64,000 bases of DNA from Ruminococcus hominis (GCF_014287355.1 NZ_JACOPE010000001.1:1178001-1242000); one strand, 5' to 3'. Counted from the first letter of the stretch, positions 43,118 to 52,419 are shown. The notes: a model not told the origin generated them from the sequence alone. A program made the numbers and translations.

Positions 43118-45550
43118 TTAATTTTCTATATAATCAATTAGAACAAGTTTTACTTCGGACGGTTCGAGATGAACAGAAAAATCAAGAATGCCATCCTCCG
43201 ATACTGTTTTGGTGTGCAGGTTTATAGCAGGTTGTGCGAGCTGTTTAAATGTCTGGAAATCCTGTTCTGATAAGTGCGTGAGAGAACGGCATTTTGCCCA
43301 ATAAGGCAATAGATTTCCATGGAATGCATTCAAAGTATAGGTTTTTAAAAGGTAAGTGCCGGGAACTGCCTGTTCAATCTGAATATGTAACGGCTTTGTG
43401 CTTGAAGATTCAAACAATTGTTCCGGGGTATCTAATAACTTTTCGTTATGTTTACTGTAAGCTGCCTGTTCGTTAATGTGAACATAATTGGTAAAAAGTG
43501 CCTGAAACCGGTAATTGGAGTCGGTTGTGATCAAATAATCAGAAGTATGTCCAATGATTCGAGTTCCGAGTTCTCTGAAAAAGGAATAAACATGATAAAC
43601 CGGTTTCGGAAGTCCGATGTAATTAAAAAGGCCATTTCCACCAAAAAATAAATTTCCGGAATCGGCATAATAAACACTTAAGTCGGACATGGTAAAAAAT
43701 CCCATCCCTTTTACCAACTGCATAGTTTCACTCAGAAAAGATGCAAGAAAACAGCTTGAAAATACCATGTCATTTAAATAATTTCTGGAAGTATAGCAAA
43801 AGGTAAATTCTGTAATAAGTACCGGAAGTGCCGGAAAATAGTGATCGATCAACTTGGCGGCTTTACGAATCTTATCCGGCATATAATCAGAGTCAGTTGC
43901 CAGATGTACGTGAGAATCAGTCATGACCCCGCCATAGGCATTGATACCGATAAAATCCATGCGAACCTGCAGAGCATTGATAAGACGAAACTTATCTTCC
44001 CAAAAATCAAAAGATAAAAAAATATTAAAATCAGCTCCGCCTACTTTTGTCTCAGGAAGTATATCTTTGATCATAAAACGTATTTTCTGATAATAGTCAA
44101 GGTATTGTCGAAACGTAAGCGTCGATAGATGTTCGTGTTCTTCGATAAAATCGTAGTAAACAGAAAATTTCCAGGATGTTACAGTTTCAATGCCATAACG
44201 ATTACAACATGCACGAAGAAAATCGGGTAAAATTTGAATGATTTTATCATAGTAGGAAAAGACTTCTTCATCCATAGTCAGAATTTGTGTCTCACGGAAT
44301 TGTAAGTGAACTTTTGCATGCTTGTATCCAAGTTCGATGAATGGTGTTAAGTCCAGTCGGAGCATCTCATCGAGTAGTTGAAAAATCTGTTCAAAACCAT
44401 ATCGGGTTGCATGATTTATGATATGGACTGTTGTCAGATCAAGTAGTCTGCAAATACGACCATATCGAAAATAAACGGTCTGCTGAATATCTTTTAATTG
44501 TGCCTGCATGCGGTTATCATTGAATTGATAAGCGTATCCCATATTCAGAAGATAACGCCAGGAGTCAGGCATATTTTTTGAAGATTTTGGAGAAATTCTA
44601 AAAATCGTATCTTCTTGCTTAAGAACAGCGAGTACGGTCGATTCTTGATGCATGTCGGCGGAGAGCAGTGCATCATAATAAGGGGAAAGAGGTAGTTTAT
44701 TTCTTTCATCCGGCAATAATATGGAATCAGGTTGTTGAAATTGTTCACGGTACTGAGTTGGGGATATTCCATCTAGTTCCAGCATCACCTGGTATAAGGC
44801 ATCTGCATTTTTGAAATGAAATAGTTCAGCCAGAACTGAATCACTTAATGCAGTATAGCGAAGCCAAAGCTTTATCGATTCCAGTTTTTTTTGTTGAATA
44901 TAGGTTGAAAATGTACAGTCAAAATTTTTCTGAAACCAGGAAGCAAGATATTGCGGAGTAAGTTCGAGTGCCTGTGCAGTTTCGTTTAATTTGAAAGACT
45001 CCTGAATATGAGCGTCAATATAAGTAAGAATGGCTGTCTTTCTTTTCTCTGAATGTCGTAGATTTTTGTCTGAAATCGAAGTAGACGAAAGGGAAGGAAA
45101 CAAGGAATCTAAAACAATGTATAAATTACTGATAATTTGAAATTCGAACTCTTTTTTGTCTGTGATATACAGGTGAGACAGTTTCAAAAAGGAGTAAAGT
45201 GCCCCGGATGAAAATCGTGATGCAAGGTGAACAACCGGGAGAGAAGAAAGTCGGTCTAAAGAAAAAAGGTTCAACAAAAAAGCCGGATTGAGCCGGATAA
45301 GCAGGCAAACAGATACATCATCAGGAATTAATTTTATAGAGCTGCCTGTCTGAAAAACAAAAAAATCATGCGGATGAAGTTGAATGCACTGTGTATTTTC
45401 AGAATGATAAGTATCTGTATAGCGAATTTCAAGATTGTTTTCCAGAGGGCAGAGAACACAAAAGTCCGGAAGACAAAGAGACGTATCTGTGTAAAAGCGA
45501 TATAGAGCCAGATCGGTGATCATATAATCTATGTGATTGTTTGAAAGCAT
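43118..45550 (-). CDS. AraC regulator fused to a GH39-like domain, 3 (most divergent)
   Basis: An 810-residue protein of the same layout: N-terminal sensor (1-150), AraC helix-turn-helix (about 170-270; LNETAQALELTPQYLASWFQK), GH39-like remainder. It is the most degenerate of the four: the acid/base region reads FSVYYDF (D467 at the Glu position, Asn replaced by Tyr) although TEF with E581 remains at the nucleophile site. The helix-turn-helix second half (ALYQVMLELDGISPTQYR) also departs from consensus. It is first in the minus-strand pair, divergent from DUF624 at 45831. Ligand sensing of island-specific glycosides is inferred. Confidence 0.85.
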   Translation of the reverse strand: MLSNNHIDYMITDLALYRFYTDTSLCLPDFCVLCPLENNLEIRYTDTYHSENTQCIQLHPHDFFVFQTGSSIKLIPDDVSVCLLIRLNPAFLLNLFSLDRLSSLPVVHLASRFSSGALYSFLKLSHLYITDKKEFEFQIISNLYIVLDSLFPSLSSTSISDKNLRHSEKRKTAILTYIDAHIQESFKLNETAQALELTPQYLASWFQKNFDCTFSTYIQQKKLESIKLWLRYTALSDSVLAELFHFKNADALYQVMLELDGISPTQYREQFQQPDSILLPDERNKLPLSPYYDALLSADMHQESTVLAVLKQEDTIFRISPKSSKNMPDSWRYLLNMGYAYQFNDNRMQAQLKDIQQTVYFRYGRICRLLDLTTVHIINHATRYGFEQIFQLLDEMLRLDLTPFIELGYKHAKVHLQFRETQILTMDEEVFSYYDKIIQILPDFLRACCNRYGIETVTSWKFSVYYDFIEEHEHLSTLTFRQYLDYYQKIRFMIKDILPETKVGGADFNIFLSFDFWEDKFRLINALQVRMDFIGINAYGGVMTDSHVHLATDSDYMPDKIRKAAKLIDHYFPALPVLITEFTFCYTSRNYLNDMVFSSCFLASFLSETMQLVKGMGFFTMSDLSVYYADSGNLFFGGNGLFNYIGLPKPVYHVYSFFRELGTRIIGHTSDYLITTDSNYRFQALFTNYVHINEQAAYSKHNEKLLDTPEQLFESSSTKPLHIQIEQAVPGTYLLKTYTLNAFHGNLLPYWAKCRSLTHLSEQDFQTFKQLAQPAINLHTKTVSEDGILDFSVHLEPSEVKLVLIDYIEN

Positions 45551-45830
45551 AATAAATTCCTCCTCAAAAGTATTTATTGAGAAATAAAAGTTTAAAAATT
45601 AACCTTATTATAAAAAAAGAGGAGAAAAAGGTCAATAAACGAAAAGGAAAATATGAATAAAATAAATGATAAATTAAGAAAAAGGGAATACATGTAAAAA
45701 TAAAAATGGAAAAATAGAAAAAATAGATGAAAATAGCAACAAAATGATGAAAAATAAAATAGAAATCTTGAATGAATGAGAGTTAAACTTTAATCTAGAA
45801 AAGTGGATAACGTGATAGGAGGAAAAATCT
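45551..45830. promoter_or_regulatory. AT-rich divergent promoter region
   Basis: 280 bases, extremely A-rich on the plus strand, between the AraC-GH39 pair and DUF624. No gene or convincing palindrome is visible. It must contain both divergent promoters. Confidence 0.5.
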
Positions 45831-46436
45831 ATGGGTGGAATTTTCAGTTATGACAATCCGATTATGTCTGCAATCAGTAAAATTGCAAATTGTATTTTAT
45901 TGAATATGTTATTTTTGATCTGTTGTATCCCAATCGTAACGGCAGGTGCATCATTTACGGCAATGTATTATACGATAGAAAAAAACATTAAAAATAACAG
46001 AGGATATGTCTGTAGTTCCTTTTTTATATCATTTAAAGAAAACTTAAAAAAAGCCACTCCGGTATGGTTGCTTATACTTGGAATAGAAATTATCTTTTTG
46101 AGTGATTATTTTGTTGTAAATCACGTACGTCAGGCAGGAAATATGTTGGGAAATATTTATCCACTGTTTTTGGTTATGATGGTTCTGGTCGCTTTATATG
46201 CGGTGTGGTTTTTCGCGAATCTTGCGAGATTTGACAATTCGGTGAAGAATCTTATGAAAAACAGTTTGATCTTGATGATCCGTTTTCCGGGAACAACAGT
46301 TTTGATATTTTTTGCTTTGATATTTGCGTGTGTGATCACATATCTGATCCCGATTGCAGGTTTTTTAATGCCGGTCATTGCAGCATGGCTGTTCAGTGCA
46401 CCGATCGAACATGTATTTTCAAAATGTATGAAATAA
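45831..46436 (+). CDS. DUF624 (YesL-like) membrane protein
   Basis: A 201-residue polytopic membrane protein of the DUF624/YesL family: FSYDNPIMSAISKIANCILLNMLFLICCIPIVTAG is the characteristic opening, followed by FTAMYYTIEK and four or five further helices. Members sit beside sugar ABC transporters and AraC/two-component regulators in Firmicutes; their biochemical role is unknown. GGAGG lies eight bases from the start. Here it stands alone between terminators, near the sugar ABC importer at 48417-52404. Confidence 0.88.
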   Translation: MGGIFSYDNPIMSAISKIANCILLNMLFLICCIPIVTAGASFTAMYYTIEKNIKNNRGYVCSSFFISFKENLKKATPVWLLILGIEIIFLSDYFVVNHVRQAGNMLGNIYPLFLVMMVLVALYAVWFFANLARFDNSVKNLMKNSLILMIRFPGTTVLIFFALIFACVITYLIPIAGFLMPVIAAWLFSAPIEHVFSKCMK

Positions 46437-46471
46437 TATAAGCAAACCTATATGGAACGATAGATGAAAAC

Positions 46472-46513
46472 TCTCGGCAGTGATGAAATCTTAAATCACT
46501 GCCGAGAATTTTT
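46472..46513 (+). terminator. Rho-independent terminator after DUF624 gene
   Basis: TCTCGGCAGTGAT (46472-46484) pairs with ATCACTGCCGAGA (46495-46507), followed by TTTTTT. Confidence 0.92.
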
Positions 46514-46517
46514 TATA

Positions 46518-46566
46518 TAAAAAAGAACCCTGTGGCTTAAGGGTAAGGCCTGCAAGGTTCTTAAAA
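46518..46566 (-). terminator. Minus-strand terminator after CGD set 3
   Basis: Read on the minus strand, AAGAACC and GGTTCTT close a stem-loop that is followed by TTTTTTAT. It lies just past the alpha-subunit stop. Confidence 0.75.
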
Positions 46567-46574
46567 AATATCTG

Positions 46575-47630
46575 TTATTCTCCAATCAATCGTGTCAACA
46601 TCTCATGATGTCTTCGAACCTGTTCTACTTCATTTGGAAGGTATTCGATTCCACGATCCTGCTGATCTCGTTGTCCTTCATATTCGGAATCAATGTATCC
46701 GTCAAATCCGTGCTCTTTGAGGATACGGATCGGAGTTTCGTAATCAATGGCAAGATCTTCATAGCATCCCGGTTTTCCAGGAATCTCAGTCATGTTATAG
46801 AATTTTCCGTGAATACTCATGATATATGGAAGAATTTCCACAAGGTCATTCGGGTCAGCGGAAGATTCGTGAAGAGCCATACGTTCCAGGTTAGAACCAT
46901 CGATTCCATGATTTGGATATTTCTCGTTCACAACTTTGATCATATCATCCAGGTCGTATTCTTTACTGTGTGCAAGAATAAAATCAACAGCTTCCGGAAT
47001 CTCAGCATGACGTTTTACATAATCAATAGCGACCTGAGAAGGAGAGTGCTGGAAGATTCCAAAATCAGGAACCAGTCCTACATGCTTACTTCCTGTACGC
47101 TGTGCAAGATCAATAATCTGTTCTGACATACGGAAATCAAGTGCAGCAGCCATACCGCTGGTTGGTTGTTTTCTTGCTCTTGGTCGGATCGGAAGTGGAG
47201 CGTGGATCTCTTTTCCAATTCTGACATTGTATTTTTCAGCTGTATCCAGTGCCATCTCGATTACATCAATCGGAACAAGACAAAGCGGGCGCACATTCTG
47301 GAAACCAAGGCGCGCAGCAAGCTTGATATCATTTTTCAGACGTTCTGCAGCCTCTCGATGATTCATGATATGATCACGGAACTGGTGTACATCCAGATAA
47401 ATGTCCATCGTTACCGGTTTCATTTCATAGCGTGCGATATAATTATTCCAATCAAAAATAAATTGTTCAGATGGAAATGGATAATCACGAATAGTCGCTT
47501 CGTCAATGATCTCTACTCCGTCAGTGTGTAGATTATCATGAATTTCCCGGACCATATCTTTCCAATCCATTTGTTTAAAGAATTGTGTCTGTTGATAACT
47601 GTATAAAGATACACCACGTTTGATACCCAT
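46575..47630 (-). CDS. C-glycoside deglycosidase alpha subunit (TIM barrel), copy 3
   Basis: A 351-residue TIM barrel of the CGD alpha type. Likely metal ligands are Glu141 (GKEIHAP), Asp189 (VPDFG), His274 (SIHGKFY) and Glu316 (DSEYEGQ). It starts IKRGVSLYSYQQ, close to copy 2. It has an insertion rich in Arg/Lys near residues 148-160 (PIRPRARKQPTSG) not seen in the other copies. Two bases separate it from the beta-subunit gene upstream. No Gfo/Idh/MocA gene lies in this unit, so its 3-keto substrate must come from an oxidoreductase encoded elsewhere, for example at 5213 or 28211. Confidence 0.85.
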   Translation of the reverse strand: MGIKRGVSLYSYQQTQFFKQMDWKDMVREIHDNLHTDGVEIIDEATIRDYPFPSEQFIFDWNNYIARYEMKPVTMDIYLDVHQFRDHIMNHREAAERLKNDIKLAARLGFQNVRPLCLVPIDVIEMALDTAEKYNVRIGKEIHAPLPIRPRARKQPTSGMAAALDFRMSEQIIDLAQRTGSKHVGLVPDFGIFQHSPSQVAIDYVKRHAEIPEAVDFILAHSKEYDLDDMIKVVNEKYPNHGIDGSNLERMALHESSADPNDLVEILPYIMSIHGKFYNMTEIPGKPGCYEDLAIDYETPIRILKEHGFDGYIDSEYEGQRDQQDRGIEYLPNEVEQVRRHHEMLTRLIGE

Positions 47631-47632
47631 AA

Positions 47633-48097
47633 TTATTTATCTCCTTCCTGTAATTCTAATGTGAAAGAACAGATTGATGCAGTCTTTCCGGAACCGGCAC
47701 CACTTCCAGGAACCGGTGGATTTTTAAGCCATTCCTCATCCCATGGCATGTATCCATATTGAGAGAGGATGGATTGTTGTAATTTGATGACATGTTTACC
47801 AGGTTCAAGTCCACCTTCTTTTGCAACATAGACATAACCTTCGTCGTCATAATTCCAATGTTCCCATACGCAGGTTTTTAGTTCCTCGAAATCTCTTGGC
47901 TCTTTTCCATTAATTTCAAATTTCTGTAATTCTCTCGGATACACAACACCATCACATTCAATATAGTATCCATTGTGAAGCGAGAGGAAGCAGCCACGGT
48001 AATCAGCAATACGTACTGCAAATTTGAAACCGGTAACTTTTCCATCTTCGACAGTATTTTCCAGACTGTCTTCTCGAATTAAATAAGAATCAAACAT
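47633..48097 (-). CDS. C-glycoside deglycosidase beta subunit, copy 3
   Basis: A 154-residue beta subunit with GFKFAVRIADYRGCFLSL, ECDGVVYP, KFEINGKEP and a glycine/serine-rich stretch near residue 130 (PGSGAGSGKTAS) followed by a last strand. It is longest of the three beta subunits, the extra length lying at the C-terminus. It is first in the minus-strand unit and is divergent from the ABC binding-protein gene, so both probably share regulatory sequence in 48098-48416. AGGAGG lies eight bases before the start. Confidence 0.83.
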   Translation of the reverse strand: MFDSYLIREDSLENTVEDGKVTGFKFAVRIADYRGCFLSLHNGYYIECDGVVYPRELQKFEINGKEPRDFEELKTCVWEHWNYDDEGYVYVAKEGGLEPGKHVIKLQQSILSQYGYMPWDEEWLKNPPVPGSGAGSGKTASICSFTLELQEGDK

Positions 48098-48416
48098 ATT
48101 AAAGACCTCCTGTGTTTTTTGTTAGCTTTATTTTAATAGAAAAAATAGAAGAAAACTTATATAAAAAGACGTATTTTTGAGCAAAATACTGCAAATTTGA
48201 GGGAAAATAGAAAAGAAAGAGCAAAAATTGAACCTAAAAATTAATTTATTAGCAAAAATATTAAGAAATATGAAAATGCTTTACGATTTGTGCTGCCTTG
48301 TTTCAAAAAAAGTAAAGAAAATGAAAAAAATGAATAAAAATAGATGAATTCTAAGATGAACCTCTCACTTATAATAGAGCCAACAACAAACGAACCGAAT
48401 AAAGGAGGAAAAAGTT
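48098..48416. promoter_or_regulatory. Divergent promoter region between CGD set 3 and the ABC importer
   Basis: 319 AT-rich bases. TTATAAT at about 48369-48375 is a good -10 box for the importer, about 45 bases before the GGAGG-led start. GAAAATGCTTTACG near 48273 is only weakly similar to a CcpA site. No gene seen. Confidence 0.5.
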
Positions 48417-49964
48417 ATGAAGTTCAAAAAGTTAGCAGCATTGTTTCTTGTAGCAGCAATGGGTACAACGATGTTAGCCGGATGTGGTTCAAGTGAGGAA
48501 GAATCCGGAGGAACAGAGGCAGCCGCAGATTCAGGTGAGACAGATGAAATCACAATTGCATTGATGTGTTTAAGTCCAATGGATGAGAGTGCAACAGATC
48601 ATGTGGAGGAGGCAATCAACGAGCAGTTGGAAGAAAAAGTGAATGTACATGCTGATATTAAGTGGTTTGACCCAAACACGTATGCAACACAGGTTCCAAT
48701 GATGATTCAGGCAGGAGAAGATTTGGATCTGATGATGTTTACACCTGTTCCGGCAGCAGGATATCAGTCATTCATGAGTCAGAACCAGTTGATGGACATT
48801 ACAGAGTACATTGATGAGTATGGAAAAGACATCAAAGATGTAATGGGAGATTATCTGGCTGCAACATCAAAAGATGGAAAGATTTACGGTGTAGGTAATA
48901 TGACATCACTGTATGCAGCAGAAGCAATCTGTATGAATAAAGATACATTGGACGAACTTGGACTTACAGACAAAGCAGAAAAGATGACAACCTGGAGTGA
49001 ATATCAGGATATTTTAAAAGAGGTAACATCAAAAACAGAGTTGAATGGTGTTGTAAACAGTGACCAGGAAGGCTCTTGTGTAAGCCCGCAGCCATATATC
49101 AACGGAGGAGACTCTTTCGATGATGCTGAATGGGTCGATGTATTGGGAGATAGTTATCAGTATGTATATGCTGATCCGGATACAGACGAAGTAAAATGCT
49201 ATTTCGCATCTGATGAATGGTATAACAACATTAAGATGGCAAAAGAGATGTATGATGAAGGTCTTATCTATAAAGATGCATCTACTTCACAGGAGTGGGG
49301 CGAAAGCTTAATCAAGAATGGTGTTGGATTCTCTGATATCAAACAGATTGAAAATGGAAGCCTTGGAAGTTTTGAAGGAAGTTCAGGACACAAAGGATTA
49401 CTTAAAGAGGTAACAACAGCAAAAGTAGCAACAAGTGCATTCCAGAAATTTGGATTTGCAGTTCCTGTAACAGCAAAGAGCCCTGAAGCAGCAATTAAAG
49501 TATTAAATCTTCTCTATGGAGATCAGGAATTTATCGATACACTGACATGGGGAGTTGAAGATGTTGACTGGGTTAAAAATGACGATGGAACATCGACATA
49601 TCCAGAAGGTGTAACAGCAGATACAGTTCAGTATCATACAGCTGACTTCTTATATGGAGACAGATTACTTGTAACTCCATGGGAAGGTGATGGAGCAGAC
49701 ATCAGAGATCAGCAGAAAGCAGAGAATGAAAAAGTTGAAAAATCAAAATACTTTGGATTCTGTGTAGATCCTTCTGAAGTAACAAGTGAGATTACAGCTT
49801 GTAAAAATGTTGTAGACCAGTATAAACCACAGCTGGCAGCAGGTATTGTAAGTGATGTAGACGCAACATATAAAGAATTCATTTCTGCACTTTCCGCAGC
49901 AGGAATGGATAAAATCCTTGAGACTTATCAGTCACAGCTGGATGCATGGCTTGCAGAACAATAA
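48417..49964 (+). CDS. Sugar ABC transporter substrate-binding lipoprotein (LipO/DUF3502 type)
   Basis: A 515-residue lipoprotein. The signal peptide ends in the lipobox LAGC (Cys23) followed by a Ser/Glu-rich linker. The mature part is a family-1 solute-binding protein ending in a DUF3502-type region (CKNVVDQYKPQLAAGIVSD, QSQLDAWLAEQ), seen with LplB/YtcP-type permeases that import complex or uronic-type oligosaccharides. The ATG is preceded by AAAGGAGG. A stable hairpin separates it from the permease genes, which suits higher expression of the binding protein. It is divergent from CGD set 3 and may deliver its substrate. Confidence 0.93.
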   Translation: MKFKKLAALFLVAAMGTTMLAGCGSSEEESGGTEAAADSGETDEITIALMCLSPMDESATDHVEEAINEQLEEKVNVHADIKWFDPNTYATQVPMMIQAGEDLDLMMFTPVPAAGYQSFMSQNQLMDITEYIDEYGKDIKDVMGDYLAATSKDGKIYGVGNMTSLYAAEAICMNKDTLDELGLTDKAEKMTTWSEYQDILKEVTSKTELNGVVNSDQEGSCVSPQPYINGGDSFDDAEWVDVLGDSYQYVYADPDTDEVKCYFASDEWYNNIKMAKEMYDEGLIYKDASTSQEWGESLIKNGVGFSDIKQIENGSLGSFEGSSGHKGLLKEVTTAKVATSAFQKFGFAVPVTAKSPEAAIKVLNLLYGDQEFIDTLTWGVEDVDWVKNDDGTSTYPEGVTADTVQYHTADFLYGDRLLVTPWEGDGADIRDQQKAENEKVEKSKYFGFCVDPSEVTSEITACKNVVDQYKPQLAAGIVSDVDATYKEFISALSAAGMDKILETYQSQLDAWLAEQ

Positions 49965-49982
49965 AAGCAGTGTAGTAAATAG

Positions 49983-50017
49983 AATCGGTACCGGCGGAGT
50001 CTTCAGCGGTACCGATT
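49983..50017 (+). other. Hairpin between binding-protein and permease genes
   Basis: AATCGGTACCG (49983-49993) pairs with CGGTACCGATT (50007-50017); no T run follows. It is likely a message-stabilising or partial-termination hairpin setting the binding-protein to permease ratio. Confidence 0.65.
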
Positions 50018-50101
50018 TGTAGATTAGAGGTAACTGTTTTCATGCAAAATCAATGAGTGTAATGAACAGTTACAAATAGAGGAAGTTCAGGAGGGCAAGA
50101 A

Positions 50102-51484
50102 ATGGAACAGAAAAAAACAAAGCTTGCATCGTTGGCTCTGCCAGAAAAAGAACATCGGATTATGTTTGAAATCTTGATTGCAGGTATTGTACTGCTTGCA
50201 TCTGCAGTATTTCCATTTTTGAAATATTCGTATCAAGGGAAAGTATATGGATTATCAGGAATCAGCCTTCTTACCGGAAAAACAGTATGTGGAGGTAAGA
50301 TTGTTCTGACAACCAGCATTCCAATGGTATTGATCATAATTGCAGGAATTGTTTTTGTAATATCAGCAGTAGCAACAGTAAAAGCAGGACAGAAAAAGAC
50401 GATGCTGTCAGCCTGTATCGCATCGGTTGTCAGCTTTATTGCAAATCTGTATCTTGCAAGTTCAGCAGTAGATACATTATCCAGAGCAAAGAATGTACAT
50501 GTAGGAGCAGGCAGTATTATCTGTATGTTGTGCTCCATCATCGTAGTGATCTGGACAATGTATATGTTATGGAAGTTAAAAGTAGCATCCGCACTGGATT
50601 TCATGGCAATTCCTGGAATGTTGTATTTTGTAGTTAACAACTATATCCCAATGCTTGGTATCGTGATCGCATTTAAAAAAGTAGACTATAGTGTTGGTAT
50701 TATGAAGAGCCCATGGGCTGGGTTATCGAACTTTAAACAGTTATTCTCCAGCACATCAGGTAGTTTCCTGAACAGTGATGCATTTCTGATTACAAAAAAT
50801 ACAATATTATATAATGTCGTATTTATTTTACTTGGAACATTGATGGGTGTTGTAGTTGGTATTTGCCTGGCTGATATTTTCAGCAAAGCATGGCAGAAAT
50901 TTTTCCAGACAAGTATCCTGCTTCCGCAGTTGATCTCATACGTTATCGTTGCATATATCGTATATGCAATGTTTAGTAATGATGCCGGTCTGGTAAATCA
51001 TATGCTTGGAGAAGGAAACGAGATCAACTTCTATGCAGCACCGAAATACTGGCCGTTCATATTGATATTTATTTATGTATGGAAAATGGTCGGATACAAC
51101 GCGATTATCTTCCTGTCATCAATCGTTGGAATTGACAGAAGTATTTATGAAGCAGCGAGAGTAGACGGTGCAGGAAAATTCAAACAGATTTTCTACATTA
51201 CATTACCAATGTTAAAACCGACAGTGATCACACTTGTGATGTTAAATGTAGGACGAATCATGTACTCTGATTTCGGCTTGTTCTATCAGGTTCCGATGGA
51301 TTCTGGAGCACTGTATTCGGTAACAAATACAATTGATACTTATGTATATCGTTGCCTGATGACTTTAAATAATATTTCAACATCGTCTGCGGCATGTACA
51401 TATCAGGCAATTGTAGGATTTATCTTAGTTCTTGTTGTGAATACGATCGTACGTAGAAAAGACAAAGAGAACGCATTATTCTAG
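50102..51484 (+). CDS. Sugar ABC permease (LplB-like) with extended N-terminus
   Basis: A 460-residue permease. The last 290 residues are a standard LplB-type inner-membrane component, including NYIPMLGIVIAFKKVDYSVGI and the EAA-type loop EAARVDGAGKFKQIFYITLP. The first 160 or so residues are extra: four predicted helices (about 20-40, 64-90, 98-118, 138-160) with no family match that I recognise, where usual members have about 300 residues in all. GGAGGG lies eight bases before the ATG. No ATP-binding subunit is encoded nearby, so it presumably uses a shared MsmK-type ATPase. Confidence 0.9.
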   Translation: MEQKKTKLASLALPEKEHRIMFEILIAGIVLLASAVFPFLKYSYQGKVYGLSGISLLTGKTVCGGKIVLTTSIPMVLIIIAGIVFVISAVATVKAGQKKTMLSACIASVVSFIANLYLASSAVDTLSRAKNVHVGAGSIICMLCSIIVVIWTMYMLWKLKVASALDFMAIPGMLYFVVNNYIPMLGIVIAFKKVDYSVGIMKSPWAGLSNFKQLFSSTSGSFLNSDAFLITKNTILYNVVFILLGTLMGVVVGICLADIFSKAWQKFFQTSILLPQLISYVIVAYIVYAMFSNDAGLVNHMLGEGNEINFYAAPKYWPFILIFIYVWKMVGYNAIIFLSSIVGIDRSIYEAARVDGAGKFKQIFYITLPMLKPTVITLVMLNVGRIMYSDFGLFYQVPMDSGALYSVTNTIDTYVYRCLMTLNNISTSSAACTYQAIVGFILVLVVNTIVRRKDKENALF

Positions 51485-51495
51485 GAGGTAAGAGT

Positions 51496-52404
51496 ATGGA
51501 AGATTCCAGTGTAAAATCAACAGGGGATAAAGCCTATCAGGTTTTGATCTTCGCGATACTGACAATTTTGGCATTATGTGCGCTGCTTCCGTTTCTGCTT
51601 CTGGTGTCATCATCATTGACAGAAAATGCAACGCTTTTAAAAGAAGGATATTCATTCCTTCCAAGAGACTTTACATTATATGCATATACATATTTGTTCA
51701 AATCAAATGCAACAAAAGTTTTCCAGGCATATGGAATTACATTTTTCATTACCATTGTCGGAACTGCAATCAGCCTTTTGATCGGTCCGATGCTCGGATG
51801 GGTATTATCAAGAAAAGATTACAAACGTGCAAAACCATTGACATTCATGGTATTCTTTACAATGTTATTCAATGGTGGAGTTGTTCCTTCTTATATCATG
51901 TACACACAGGTATTTCATATGAAGAACTCCATTCTGGCATTGTTAATACCGACATTGTTATTTAATGGATTCTATATTATTTTGTACAAGAACAATTTTG
52001 CATCCAACATTCATCCGGCATTGATAGAAGCAGCAAAGATCGATGGAGCTGGAGAGCTTTACATTTATTTCAAGATTGTATTACCACTTTCCTTACCAAT
52101 TCTGGCAACGATCGGATTGATGGTAGGACTTGGTTATTGGAATGACTGGACAAATGGATTGTATTATATCAGTGATACAAAATTGTATTCATTACAACAG
52201 TTTTTGAAGAGTATCATTGATAATATCAATACACTTGCAACGATGGCAACCAGTGCAGATGCAGCAGCCGCTGTAGCAAAGATGCCGGGAACCAGTATTC
52301 GTATGGCAATGGCAGTAATTGGTGTTATTCCGATCATGGTATTGTATCCATTCTTCCAGAAAGCATTTATCGCAGGAATTTCTCTGGGTGGAGTAAAAGA
52401 ATAA
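51496..52404 (+). CDS. Sugar ABC permease (YtcP/LplC-like)
   Basis: A 302-residue second permease with six helices. The start YQVLIFAILTILALCALLPFLLLVSSSLT and the EAA-type loop EAAKIDGAGELYIYFKIVLPLSLP are typical of the carbohydrate-uptake-1 family. It pairs with the permease 12 bases upstream. AGGAGG lies seven bases before the ATG. It ends the importer operon, and a terminator follows at 52420. Confidence 0.93.
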   Translation: MEDSSVKSTGDKAYQVLIFAILTILALCALLPFLLLVSSSLTENATLLKEGYSFLPRDFTLYAYTYLFKSNATKVFQAYGITFFITIVGTAISLLIGPMLGWVLSRKDYKRAKPLTFMVFFTMLFNGGVVPSYIMYTQVFHMKNSILALLIPTLLFNGFYIILYKNNFASNIHPALIEAAKIDGAGELYIYFKIVLPLSLPILATIGLMVGLGYWNDWTNGLYYISDTKLYSLQQFLKSIIDNINTLATMATSADAAAAVAKMPGTSIRMAMAVIGVIPIMVLYPFFQKAFIAGISLGGVKE

Positions 52405-52419
52405 ATATGGTTTTAGTTG

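Noticed and set aside
48265..48285. Possible CcpA (cre) site, GAAAATGCTTTACG
   Set aside because: It lacks the central CG and one conserved flank of the cre consensus; too weak to list.
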